Assembly (NCBI GenBank): GCA_019419895.1
Contig: JAHZIE010000002.1
Span: 1 to 64,000 of the forward strand
Length of the DNA stretch: 64,000 nucleotides
From: Clostridiales bacterium
GTDB lineage: Bacteria; Bacillota; Clostridia; Oscillospirales; Acutalibacteraceae
Reading direction: 5' to 3'
Each line of letters starts with the position of its first letter. The first letter of the stretch is position 1. Positions 35,160 through 44,033 of this stretch are shown piece after piece. Both the position numbers and the translations under genes were made by a program. The notes beneath the pieces are model-generated. The model had not been told where the DNA came from. It did not search any database and saw only the letters and a program-made list of their open reading frames with translations.

Positions 35160-35534
35160 TGTCTATCTATGGGGTTCAAATTGGCTGGGAAAATTCTTTT
35201 GCGGCGCGGCGGATATTGTGCCCGCGATGGTGAAGCGCGAGGGGGTCTGACTGTCTTTTGTATGCATAAACGAAATAAATCCCTCCAGCTCTGCTGTGGA
35301 AGAAAAAAATTATCATAAAGTAAGGAGCGAAGGAAGATAGTAAGGATAGCCGACCAATAGCAGAAAGGTACTGTTAGAGCAGCCATTAGCCGTTTTTGGG
35401 TTACAGGGCAAGCTGCGCAAAAGGTTCTTGGCCAATCCAAGCAAAGCCTAGGACTTGACTTTGTGATTTAAAAATCATCCGCGCTGTGGATTTCCCAAAA
35501 GTTCCAGTTCGTTCATAAAGAGAAGCTAAAAAAT
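35160..35534. other. Gap without a recognisable gene
   Basis: About 375 bases between the ROK-SIS operon and the eutH terminator. The frames present are short and unlike known proteins. Several AT-rich pieces lie near 35300-35340 and 35460-35540, but no clear promoter can be tied to a gene. Confidence 0.4.
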
Positions 35535-35573
35535 AAAAAAACGCGATTCCGGATAGACACATCTGGAATCGCG
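35535..35573 (-). terminator. Intrinsic terminator of the eutH transcript
   Basis: CGCGATTCC (35542-35550) pairs with GGAATCGCG (35565-35573). Read on the minus strand it is followed by a run of T. It lies 44 bases past the eutH stop. Confidence 0.85.
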
Positions 35574-35616
35574 GGAATAAAACTGAATTTTCAGACAGAC
35601 TCAGCCGGGCACGAGA

Positions 35617-36804
35617 CTATTTTGCCAGCTTTTCGAGCCGGGGGATGATAAATTTTGACGCGAGCGCAACGGCGAGAATGGCCGCGCAGAGCTTTCCCAG
35701 CATGACGGGAAGGATCAGGGAGGGCTGGTAGTTGGCCGTAAAGGCCAGGTGATCGCCGATCAGAAAGGCGCCGCATACAGAGAAAGAAATGGTTTTCACC
35801 TTATCGGCAGGCTTCATATCCTTCACCATGGCGAAAAGGGCGAGAACATTGGCGGCGCAGGCGAGGATGCCGGTGGTGGCGTCCTTGGAAAGTCCGACCT
35901 TCCTTCCCACAGCGTCCAGAGGCCGGGAAAGATATTTTTTGATGAGATAAACCATTGGGAAAGCACCGCACAGCATCATACCGATGGCGCCGGAGACCTC
36001 CAGAGCTCGGTTGATGTCCTGTGAGTCGGCAATGATGGGATCAAATCCCCAAACGCCAAAAATCTTGGAAAAGACTCCGGTGAAATATTCCACCACACTC
36101 AGGACAAATACAATCCGCAGGGCGGAGTCCAAAATCTTTCCAAAGATATTAAAGCCGGTGATCATTTTTCCAGGGATCAGAAGCAGTCCCACAGCGATCA
36201 GGGCGCAGATGATAATCAGGGGAATGAGATTCTGGAAAATCTGTCCGAAGCTCAAAGCCATTTGATAGGTTGCTTCCGCGTTGGTGGAGACCGCTTCCCG
36301 GATCATGGGATTGGAAAGAGCGATGATAACGGAGGATATCAGGACGCCCACAGGGATGGAAACAAAGCCCGACATCACACCCAGGGCCAGATATTTCCGA
36401 TCCTCCTTTTGGAGCATCTTTAAAGCTACCGGAATACTGAAAACAATTGTCGCTCCAGCCATATACCCCGTCATCATGGCCTCAATCCAGCCTTCCCGCG
36501 TCTGCGCCAAGGCATCCGCCAGCTGATAGCCGCCCATGTCCACCGCGATAAAAGTAGTGGCGGCCATCGCGGGATCGGCGCCCACCAGACTGAATAAAGG
36601 GCCGAAAACACTGCTGACGGCTTTGGTCAGATAAGGCGCCGAAGCCATAATTCCGGCCACAGGCAGGAAAATGGAACCGATGGAGCCGATTCCCTCCAGG
36701 AACTGACTGCCTAATTCGCTTTTTTCCCTGAAAATAGACGCGGCGGCTCCTGCCACGGCACAAGCCATAATAATATAAACCACAAGATTACCAAATAGTT
36801 CCAT
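35617..36804 (-). CDS. eutH: EutH-type ethanolamine permease
   Basis: The 395-residue membrane protein has about ten helices and the EutH pattern: LEGIGSIGSIFLPVAGIMASAPYL, FIAVDMGGYQLA, GATIVFSIPVALKML, and ISFSVCGAFLIGDHLAFTANYQPSLI near the end. EutH proteins carry ethanolamine across the membrane. The usual companions (eutBC ammonia lyase, microcompartment shell genes) are absent. Instead it lies 12 bases downstream of a choline/ethanolamine kinase-cytidylyltransferase fusion on the same strand. So the imported amino alcohol is probably phosphorylated and activated for lipid or surface decoration rather than degraded. Confidence 0.92.
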   Translation of the reverse strand: MELFGNLVVYIIMACAVAGAAASIFREKSELGSQFLEGIGSIGSIFLPVAGIMASAPYLTKAVSSVFGPLFSLVGADPAMAATTFIAVDMGGYQLADALAQTREGWIEAMMTGYMAGATIVFSIPVALKMLQKEDRKYLALGVMSGFVSIPVGVLISSVIIALSNPMIREAVSTNAEATYQMALSFGQIFQNLIPLIIICALIAVGLLLIPGKMITGFNIFGKILDSALRIVFVLSVVEYFTGVFSKIFGVWGFDPIIADSQDINRALEVSGAIGMMLCGAFPMVYLIKKYLSRPLDAVGRKVGLSKDATTGILACAANVLALFAMVKDMKPADKVKTISFSVCGAFLIGDHLAFTANYQPSLILPVMLGKLCAAILAVALASKFIIPRLEKLAK

Positions 36805-36816
36805 ACGGTCACATCC

Positions 36817-38616
36817 TCAATTTTGATGATAGAGTTCCAGTGATTTCTGTGAGTAAAACTTAGCGCCCTGATACCAGATATTCAGATATTCCCCGACGGT
36901 ATTTCCAACGCTTTCCTGAAAAATAGCCCAAACAAACCAATAATAGGAGGCGATGGCGACATAACCGGTAAAATGCCTCAGTTCCTTTTTATCCAGCGGC
37001 CTGCCGAAATACAGCTGAAAAATTCCAAGCGCCTCGTCATATGTATAATCGGAGCAACAGATAAAGGTTCCGAGATCGTTGGCGGGGTCGTCATTGCCGG
37101 AGTATTCCCAATCGATGAGGGACATTTTCCCGTCCTTTCCAACCAGAAAGTTGGGATCATAGCAGTCACAGTGACACAGCCGCTTGGGAATCCCGTCTGA
37201 TTCCGTATTCTGATAAAGCTCTTCCATTTTTTGATAGAGAGCGTCAAAGTCAGGAAAGCTGTTTTTGTCTTTTTCCGAGAGCCTTTGGATAAAGTCAAGA
37301 GTGGCGCGCCAGATGTCAAAATCATACCGGGATTTGATGTCCGCGTCATGCAGAGACCTGATCATGGAAACAGCCTGCCTGACTTCCTTCTCGTCATGAT
37401 AATTCAGCGTATGGGCGTCTTCAATATAGTAGGACAGCTTCCACCCTTCTTCCGGTTCCATATAAATAAAGGTATCATCCAGCCCCAGCTTGTGGGCGAC
37501 TTCCATAGAAAAGGCTTCGCTGTCCCGGTGGATATAGCTTTCAGTTCCCACGCCGGGATGGCGGTAAACATATTTTTTCCCCTTGCAGGCAAAGCGGAAG
37601 GAGGAATTGGTCAGGCCGTCTTTAATGGCCGCAATTTCAATAATGTCCTTCTCTTTACAGTGGAGGGTTTTGCAGATATTCCCCATAATGGCGGAGCCTG
37701 TGTGCTCAATGTAGTGAGGATCAAACCGGCGCAGCTCTTCCAGAGAATCAAATTCTTTAATCAGGCGGGCGTCGTATTTCTTTATGTACAATTCCAGCTT
37801 GTCCAGATGGCGCATATAGAGGTTTTCCCAAAGTTCTTCCTTCGTGACGGGATTTTCCTCGTATTCCCTTTCTAAAATAGGGATAAACCGGGCGGCAAAA
37901 TCCCTGGAAAAATAGACGTGCCCCAGCATATACCAGGCGTCCGGCCCACCGCCGATGGAGACCCCTGTAATCCTTCCTGACGGCGACGTGGTCAAACAAT
38001 ACTCTTCTGTTTCGCTGTCGGTGTGGACAGCGGCGTAATAGGCCTGGTAGACATAGGGGGTGAAGACGTTTTCCTCAAAATAATCGTCAGAGGAACAAAT
38101 ATAGGCTCCCTCCCGGATTTTATCTAAAACCAACATCAATGTGGAAGTGTTGTTGTAACGGTAATAATCCTCATTTACAACGATATCCACGCCGAATTTC
38201 TCCCTGAGGTAAAAGAATTTTTCCTTCATATAGCCGACAACCAGGGTAATATCTTTGATGCCGGCCTCCAGAAGCTGTCGGATCTGCCGTTCAATCAGGA
38301 TCTCCCCTTTGACCTGAAGAAGCCCTTTTGGCGTCTCATAGCACAAGGGGGCAAAACGGGAAGACATGCCCGCCGCCATAATGACGGCATGGGATACCCG
38401 GTAGGGCGCCAGCGCGTCATATCCGGCCGGCGTAATCCTGCCGTCGGGCGAAAGCCAGCCGGCGGCACGGCATGTCTCGGCGGTTTTCACAGCCTCTGTA
38501 GAGGGCAGCGCCAACGCTGTGGATAGGCTATGAAAATCCCCGGACGCCTGGCTGGAGTGGTAAGGCTGAGAATGAGAATGAAAGTAACAAAGCGCTTCAA
38601 ATTCTGTTTGTGTCAA
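36817..38616 (-). CDS. licCA: LicC-LicA fusion: choline/ethanolamine cytidylyltransferase and kinase
   Basis: The protein of about 599 residues has three parts. Residues 1-70 look like a winged helix (TQTEFEALCYFHSHS..., CRAAGWLSPDGRITPAGYDAL). Residues about 75-300 are a nucleotidyltransferase of the LicC type (VIMAAGMSSRFAPLCYETPKGLLQVKGE, ICSSDDYFEENVF). Residues about 330-599 are a choline/ethanolamine kinase (LCHCDCYDPNFLV Brenner motif, SLIDWEYSGNDDPANDLG). The TTG at 38616 with AAGGAAGGGG upstream is the likely start: the frame's first ATG at 38664 lies next to the -10 box, so it would be outside the mRNA. It would turn imported choline or ethanolamine into the CDP form. eutH follows 12 bases downstream. 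Confidence 0.9.
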   Translation of the reverse strand: MTQTEFEALCYFHSHSQPYHSSQASGDFHSLSTALALPSTEAVKTAETCRAAGWLSPDGRITPAGYDALAPYRVSHAVIMAAGMSSRFAPLCYETPKGLLQVKGEILIERQIRQLLEAGIKDITLVVGYMKEKFFYLREKFGVDIVVNEDYYRYNNTSTLMLVLDKIREGAYICSSDDYFEENVFTPYVYQAYYAAVHTDSETEEYCLTTSPSGRITGVSIGGGPDAWYMLGHVYFSRDFAARFIPILEREYEENPVTKEELWENLYMRHLDKLELYIKKYDARLIKEFDSLEELRRFDPHYIEHTGSAIMGNICKTLHCKEKDIIEIAAIKDGLTNSSFRFACKGKKYVYRHPGVGTESYIHRDSEAFSMEVAHKLGLDDTFIYMEPEEGWKLSYYIEDAHTLNYHDEKEVRQAVSMIRSLHDADIKSRYDFDIWRATLDFIQRLSEKDKNSFPDFDALYQKMEELYQNTESDGIPKRLCHCDCYDPNFLVGKDGKMSLIDWEYSGNDDPANDLGTFICCSDYTYDEALGIFQLYFGRPLDKKELRHFTGYVAIASYYWFVWAIFQESVGNTVGEYLNIWYQGAKFYSQKSLELYHQN

Positions 38617-38655
38617 CAAATCCCCTTCCTTCTGCTTATTTTGTTCGTTTTGTAT

Positions 38656-38684
38656 ATTATACATATAAAAATGAACAAAAGCAA
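38656..38684 (-). promoter_or_regulatory. Candidate promoter for the licCA-eutH operon
   Basis: On the minus strand TTGCTT (38684-38679) and TATAAT (38661-38656) have ideal 17-base spacing. The predicted transcript starts about 38649, which excludes the ATG at 38664 and supports the TTG start. Confidence 0.6.
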
Positions 38685-38811
38685 CCCTTTGTAAAGAAAT
38701 TCTATTTTTTAAGAAAAAATTGTGTAAAAGTTTTTAGTAACTTATCTCACCAAGAAGGAACCACGTTTTTTCCGATGCTTCCGGATGACTCTTACCCTCT
38801 GTACAAGACTT

Positions 38812-38994
38812 TCAGTGAGAGGAGAGTGGCAGCGCGGCCTGGGACGCGCCCAAACCAATTGAAGGATTAAAAAGGCCGAAAAAGGCCGCCTGTTTTTTGG
38901 AAACAGGCGGCTGCGAGGCGTGTTTTTTAATTGTCAATGGGGAATATGTGACGCGCGGTTCGCCAATTGCGTTTGGTAAGATATTATCAGCCAT
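38812..38994 (-). CDS. Possible small protein of 60 residues
   Basis: A frame starting MADNILPNAIGEPRVTYSP has a good ribosome site (GGAGGGATATT) before its ATG, and lies downstream of the Gfo/Idh gene on the same strand. A terminator hairpin (38870-38911) falls inside its second half, so either only the first part is real or the hairpin sets the end and the protein is an artefact. No family resemblance. Listed because of its ribosome site. Confidence 0.25.
   Translation of the reverse strand: MADNILPNAIGEPRVTYSPLTIKKHASQPPVSKKQAAFFGLFNPSIGLGASQAALPLSSH
38870..38911 (-). terminator. Intrinsic terminator downstream of the Gfo/Idh gene
   Basis: GCCGCCTGTTT (38885-38895) pairs perfectly with AAACAGGCGGC (38901-38911). 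On the minus strand it is followed by CTTTTTCGGCCTTTTT. It is about 210 bases past the oxidoreductase stop. Confidence 0.78.
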
Positions 38995-39119
38995 AATATC
39001 CCTCCGGCGCAGCGAAAGGAAAAACAGTATCGGAAATTTAGTTTGTTCAAAAAAATTATCAAATTCATAATTTATAATAAAAGAGAGGGAGGGATATAAA
39101 AATCGCGGGAGGAGGAAAA

Positions 39120-40100
39120 TCAAAACTCAATTTTCCTTCCAGTCCTCCAGGAAGCGTATGCGCCCTCCATAAGCTGTGTCAATGCCACGGCGTCCTTCAG
39201 AGGAAATTGAATTTCAGCTTTCCCGTCCATGGCTGAGAGCCAGTTGACAATTGCGCTGTCCAGGGGTTTTGGAAGATGCGCTTGTATCCACTGGGAGGCG
39301 TCTCCCTCTATTTTGGGGGAATTCAGCTGGGGTGCCTGATCGCCGCGCAGCAGGTAGCTTCCTTCCGTGCCGTAGATTTCGAGGGAGAAGGGAGAGCTTG
39401 GGGTGACAAAGCCGGTCTCGTTGACGGCGATGGCGCCGTGGGAAAACTCGATCACACTGACGGCGTTGTCCTCTACGGGAACGGGCGTCACATTGGTGAA
39501 CATGGAAAGAATTGATTTTGGTTCTCCCAGCAGCCAGCGGGAAAGATACATTCCGTGAGCGCCCAAATCAATCATTGCGCCGCCGCCGCACTGCTCCCTG
39601 TCATAAAAATGGGGAGGCAGCCAATTGCCGACGCTTCCGTTATGGGCGTTGCGAATCCGTACCAGGGTGGGCCGCCCCAGAAAGCCGCCGTCCAGCAATT
39701 CCTTTGCCAAAAGATTTTGGGGGAGGGTGCGGTGGGGATAGGAAATAGAAAACAAAACCTGATTTTCTTCCACGGCCTTGGCGATTTCCGCGCACTCATC
39801 CGACGAAAGGGCGAGGACTTTTTCTGTAAAAATATGCTTGCCGGCCTGTGCGGCCTCCACCATAATTTTGGCGTGCAGGCTGGTAGGCGCGCAGATCAGA
39901 ACGCCATCGATGGAGCCGTCCTCCCAGATTTCCGACAGGGAGGCACTGAAAGGGGCTCCCAGCTCTTTGGCCCATTCCCGGCCCCTTTCGGGAACTTCAT
40001 CCCATACCCTGCAAACCTTTCCCAGTCCGGAGGCGTTGACCTCCTGGGCGTAGCCTTTCGCGTGAACATGCCAACCGCTGATGACGGCAATTTGCTTCAT
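39120..40100 (-). CDS. Gfo/Idh/MocA-family oxidoreductase
   Basis: The 326-residue protein has an N-terminal Rossmann domain with an atypical glycine loop (ISGWHVHAKGY instead of GxGxxG), GVLICAPTSLHAKIMVEAAQAGKHIFTEKVLAL (the family EKP-like motif, here EKV), and a C-terminal alpha/beta domain with GGGAMIDLGAHGMYLSRWLLG containing the catalytic-type D...H pair. The family oxidises or reduces sugars and cyclitols with NAD(P). It is monocistronic, divergent from the ABC exporter operon. The changed loop raises doubt about cofactor binding strength. The substrate is unknown. Confidence 0.87.
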   Translation of the reverse strand: MKQIAVISGWHVHAKGYAQEVNASGLGKVCRVWDEVPERGREWAKELGAPFSASLSEIWEDGSIDGVLICAPTSLHAKIMVEAAQAGKHIFTEKVLALSSDECAEIAKAVEENQVLFSISYPHRTLPQNLLAKELLDGGFLGRPTLVRIRNAHNGSVGNWLPPHFYDREQCGGGAMIDLGAHGMYLSRWLLGEPKSILSMFTNVTPVPVEDNAVSVIEFSHGAIAVNETGFVTPSSPFSLEIYGTEGSYLLRGDQAPQLNSPKIEGDASQWIQAHLPKPLDSAIVNWLSAMDGKAEIQFPLKDAVALTQLMEGAYASWRTGRKIEF

Positions 40101-40392
40101 AATGATTCCCTCACTTTTCTGAAAAAATGATTTTGAACGGATGAAAGCCCGTAAAAGCGGGATTTGAATTCATTGTAGTGGAAGACAGGACGGATGGCAA
40201 GGGGGAATTTTTTGTAAGGGTGTAAAAGGCAGAGAAAGGGCAAAACGAAAAATTTGTGTTTGTTGAATCTAAATAATATTAAATTGGTGTTTTTTATGAT
40301 TCCGCCAAAAGAAACAGATGGAATTGTTAGAATTAGCAAAAAATCTGAAAGAATTTTTTATCTAATATTATTCACAGAAAAAGAATTCCTAT

Positions 40393-40421
40393 TTGACATT
40401 AAATTATTATAATCGTATAAT
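40393..40421 (+). promoter_or_regulatory. Consensus promoter for the ABC exporter operon
   Basis: TTGACA (40393-40398) and TATAAT (40416-40421) with a 17-base spacer are a perfect vegetative promoter, 72 bases before the first exporter gene. Confidence 0.75.
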
Positions 40422-40493
40422 TAAAGCGGTTTTTTATAAAGTTGGAAAAGATTCGCCTGGATGCGGAAGGTGCCGTGAAAGCGGGGATGAGGG

Positions 40494-42221
40494 TTGATTA
40501 TTAAATTTTTGAAAAAATATGCCTGGATTTATATCCCAGGCATTGTTTTTCTTGCGCTTAATTCCAGGGTGAAAACATTGGTGCCCAAAGCGCTGGGGGA
40601 GGCCATTGACCTGCTGAAGGTTCCGGATACTCCGGCAGGGCTTGTCTATCATCAGGCGCTGCTGATTTTTCTATTGGCCTTTCTCATTTTCGCTACCCAG
40701 TTTGTGTGGCGGATGTGTGTTATCGGCAACGCGAGAAGGCTGGAGTGTTTTTTGCGGGAGGAATACTTCATAAAACTCCAATCCCTTCCCATGAGCTTTT
40801 TTTCAAAACATGGCTCCGGAGATCTGATGGCCTACGCCATCAATGACGTGGGAGCGGTGAGGATGACATTCGGGCCGGTTCTCGCCATGGGAATCAACGG
40901 TATTATCACCGGCGCCCTGTCTATTTTTTCCATGGCGGGGGAGATCGATTCCAGACTGACGTTGTTCGCTCTTCTGCCCGTTCCCGTCGCCGTGGTGGCG
41001 ATTGTTGTTTTGGGGAAAATGGTGCAGAGCCGTTTCAAACGGGTGCAGGAGCTTTTCGCGAGGATTTCCGGCTTTGTCAATGAATCCATTATGGGGGTCC
41101 GGGTGGTCAAGGCGTTTGCCAGGGAAAGCCAGTGGGAAAAGGAATTTAACGGCCTGTCGGAAAAGATGCAGCAGGCCAATGTCAGGCTGGCTGATATTTC
41201 GGCTTTGATCAATCCCATTGTGGCCGTTTCCTTTGGGCTGAGCTATGCCGTGAGCCTGATTTACGGCGGGCAGCTGGTGATGGAGGGGCAGCTGGAGCTG
41301 GGAGAGCTGGTGGCGTTTCAGGGCTACCTGCTGCTGGTACAGACCCCGGTGATGCAGCTGGGAAGGATTATCAACATGATCCAAAGGGGGCTGGCCTCCT
41401 ATCAGCGGCTTCGGGAAATTTACGATGAAAAAGGACTTCCAGAGGAGGAAACCCGGCCCTATCCCAGGGCGATAAAGGGGAGTATCCGGGTGTCTCATTT
41501 AACTTATACCTATCCGGGCAGGCGGGAAGCCGCTCTTCAAGACGTCAGCTTTGAGCTGCCGGAAGGCTGTTGCCTTGGAATAGCAGGGGCGACCGGCTGC
41601 GGAAAGACAACCCTGCTCAACCTTTTGCTGAAGTTTTATCCGGCGCCTGACGGGACGATATCCATTGACGGAACGGATATCAACCAGATACCGGCGTTTG
41701 CCCTGAGAGGGGCGTGCGGCTATGTTTCCCAGGATGGCTTTTTATTTTCCTCCTCCATTGAGGAAAATATCCGTTTTTATATGCCGGGCATCGGCCTGGA
41801 GGAAGTGCGTCAGGCGGCGCGGACGGCTGACATTGATGAGGAAATCATGCGGTTTCCCGAGCAGTACCGCACCCAGGTCGGGGAACGCGGCACCCATCTT
41901 TCAGGAGGGCAGAAGCAGAGGATTTCCCTTGCGCGGGCACTGGTCCGCAAACCGCGGATTCTGCTGCTGGACGATACGCTGTCGGCGGTGGATAATGTTA
42001 CGGAAAAAAATATCATTGGCAACCTGAAGACATCGTGCGGGGAAAATACTTCCATTATTGTCAGCCACCGGCTGTCGGCGATTGCCCACGCCGATATTAT
42101 CCTGTATATGGAGAATGGGAAAATTGTCGAACAGGGAACCCACGATCAGCTGATGGCCAAAGGCGGCCAATATGCGTCAACCTACCTTAAACAGGAACAG
42201 GGAAGGGAGGGGGAGCAATGA
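40494..42221 (+). CDS. ABC exporter half, degenerate Walker B (heterodimer subunit 1)
   Basis: The 575-residue protein has a six-helix exporter domain followed by an ATPase domain: Walker A GATGCGKTT, signature LSGGQKQR, Walker B ILLLDDTLSAVD, H-loop IVSHR. The Walker B ends in Asp-Asp, so the catalytic Glu is replaced. Pairs such as TM287/288 and BmrCD have one such degenerate site. It starts at a TTG (40494) preceded by GCGGGGATGAGGG, a weak site; no nearby ATG fits the frame. It overlaps the second subunit by 4 bases. A drug, peptide or lipid could be exported; the cargo is unknown. Confidence 0.92.
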   Translation: MIIKFLKKYAWIYIPGIVFLALNSRVKTLVPKALGEAIDLLKVPDTPAGLVYHQALLIFLLAFLIFATQFVWRMCVIGNARRLECFLREEYFIKLQSLPMSFFSKHGSGDLMAYAINDVGAVRMTFGPVLAMGINGIITGALSIFSMAGEIDSRLTLFALLPVPVAVVAIVVLGKMVQSRFKRVQELFARISGFVNESIMGVRVVKAFARESQWEKEFNGLSEKMQQANVRLADISALINPIVAVSFGLSYAVSLIYGGQLVMEGQLELGELVAFQGYLLLVQTPVMQLGRIINMIQRGLASYQRLREIYDEKGLPEEETRPYPRAIKGSIRVSHLTYTYPGRREAALQDVSFELPEGCCLGIAGATGCGKTTLLNLLLKFYPAPDGTISIDGTDINQIPAFALRGACGYVSQDGFLFSSSIEENIRFYMPGIGLEEVRQAARTADIDEEIMRFPEQYRTQVGERGTHLSGGQKQRISLARALVRKPRILLLDDTLSAVDNVTEKNIIGNLKTSCGENTSIIVSHRLSAIAHADIILYMENGKIVEQGTHDQLMAKGGQYASTYLKQEQGREGEQ

Positions 42222-43972
42222 GGGAAAAGAGGGAAATGAAAAAAAAATCCAGCCTTTCCCGGCTTGCAGGGTTGATGAGACCCTACCTCCTGCCATTGTG
42301 CCTCTGCGTGTTCGCGGTTATCCTGGCCAATGGGGCGGAACTGATCAAGCCGGTGTTGTCGGCCGTTATCATCGACGACTTCCTGATGGCGGGAAAGGAA
42401 CAGCATGGCCTTTATTCCATCTGGGGGATCGGGATTTCCTATTTTGCCGCCGTGCTTCTCGGCGCCCTGTGTACCCTTTTTCAGGTGAGAACTGTCACCA
42501 GACTTTCCCAAAGGATTCTTCATTCCATGAGAGGAAGGGTTTTTGGGAAAATCATGCATATGTCCATGGCCGGCCTTGACAAGCATGGAACCGGACGCCT
42601 TATCACACGTGCGACCAACGATGTGGAAACGGTAAACGAGTTTTATTCCGATGTGTTTATTAACCTGTTCAAGGATGTTTTTCTCCTGGCGGGAATTCTG
42701 ATTGTCATGCTTGCCCTGGACTGGCAGCTTGCCCTGGTTGCCTTCATCGGTGTTCCGATGATTTTTGCCATCACCTTTTCCATCAAACGAATCATCAAGC
42801 GCAACTTTAAATTTATCAAGGCGGTCATTGGCCGGATCAATGGATTTATCGCGGAAAATGTAAGCGGGATGCGGATTGTGCAGGCATTTAACCGGCAGAA
42901 GGATAAGTATGGGGAATTCAAAAAGCTGAACCGGGATTATTTTAAGGGAACCATGACCCAGGTGATTTTGAACACCTTCCTGCGCCCCTCCATGGAAGTG
43001 ATCAATAACCTGGTGATTGCCCTGCTCATCGCCTATGGCTACCACCGCGTCGGCGGCGGAACCCTGGAGGTGGGGATTCTTTATGCCTTTACCAATTATG
43101 TCAAGCAGTTTTTTGAGCCTATCAACGATTTGGCCGAAAAATATACCACGGTTCAGTCAGCCTTTGTGTCAGTGGACCGGATTTACGAGGTGCTGGACGA
43201 GGAGGGCGGCGAGGAATCATTGCCCGCCTCCCATAAGGGAAAGGTCCAGGGAGAAATTGAATTTCAGAATGTATGGTTTGCCTATGAGGGAGAAAACTGG
43301 ATCCTGAAAAATGTCAGCTTCCGGCTGGAAAAAGGACAAAAGGCGGCCTTTGTCGGGGCGACGGGAGCGGGAAAGACCACCATCATCAGCTTGATCAGCC
43401 GGTATTATCCCATCCAGAAGGGAAGGATTCTCATTGACGGGATTCCGGTGGAGGAATGGGACTTAACGGATCTGCGCAGGGGGATTTCCACCGTGCTGCA
43501 GGATGTATTCCTGTTTACCGGGACCATCCGCGATAATATTGACATGTACGGCCAAATGGAGAACGGGATAATTTCCCAGGCTCTGATAACCGCCAAAGCG
43601 GATTCTTTTTTGAAAGAAAGCGGAGGGATGGATGCCCTTGTGGAAGAGCAGGGCCTGAATTTTTCCACCGGGGAAAGGCAGCTTTTATCCTTTGCCCGGG
43701 CGATTGCCGGCGCCCCCAGCGTATTAGTGCTGGACGAGGCTACGGCACACATTGATTCCAACACCGAGGAGCTTGTCCAAAAGTCAATCGACGCTATCTC
43801 CAAAGGAAGGACGTCGATTTTCATCGCCCACCGGCTTTCCACTATTCAAAGCTGCGATATTATTTTTGTCCTGGTACACGGCGAGATCAAGGAACAGGGC
43901 AACCACAATGAGTTGTATGAGTTGAATGGAATTTACCGGCATTTAGTGGACGCCGGCCTGGAGGAAGAATAA
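42218..43972 (+). CDS. ABC exporter half, canonical Walker B (heterodimer subunit 2)
   Basis: The 584-residue protein repeats the exporter layout: six helices, then Walker A GATGAGKTT, Walker B VLVLDEATAHID with the catalytic Glu intact, and H-loop IAHR. Its signature reads FSTGERQLLSFARA instead of LSGGQ. So the two subunits complement each other: the intact Walker B here works with the good signature of its partner, and the other site is inactive. The ATG overlaps the upstream TGA (ATGA), and GGAAGGGAGGGGG precedes it. Some lipid-linked or multidrug exporters are organised this way. Confidence 0.93.
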   Translation: MREKREMKKKSSLSRLAGLMRPYLLPLCLCVFAVILANGAELIKPVLSAVIIDDFLMAGKEQHGLYSIWGIGISYFAAVLLGALCTLFQVRTVTRLSQRILHSMRGRVFGKIMHMSMAGLDKHGTGRLITRATNDVETVNEFYSDVFINLFKDVFLLAGILIVMLALDWQLALVAFIGVPMIFAITFSIKRIIKRNFKFIKAVIGRINGFIAENVSGMRIVQAFNRQKDKYGEFKKLNRDYFKGTMTQVILNTFLRPSMEVINNLVIALLIAYGYHRVGGGTLEVGILYAFTNYVKQFFEPINDLAEKYTTVQSAFVSVDRIYEVLDEEGGEESLPASHKGKVQGEIEFQNVWFAYEGENWILKNVSFRLEKGQKAAFVGATGAGKTTIISLISRYYPIQKGRILIDGIPVEEWDLTDLRRGISTVLQDVFLFTGTIRDNIDMYGQMENGIISQALITAKADSFLKESGGMDALVEEQGLNFSTGERQLLSFARAIAGAPSVLVLDEATAHIDSNTEELVQKSIDAISKGRTSIFIAHRLSTIQSCDIIFVLVHGEIKEQGNHNELYELNGIYRHLVDAGLEEE

Positions 43973-43984
43973 AAGGGAAAAAGA

Positions 43985-44015
43985 AAAGCCGCCATGCGGA
44001 CTGCGTGACGGCTTT
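43985..44015. terminator. Terminator between convergent exporter and GH130 genes
   Basis: AAAGCCG (43985-43991) and CGGCTTT (44009-44015) with an inner CATGC/GCGTG stem; T-rich sequence follows on the plus strand. Confidence 0.7.
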
Positions 44016-44033
44016 AGCTTTGCTTGTGTTTTA

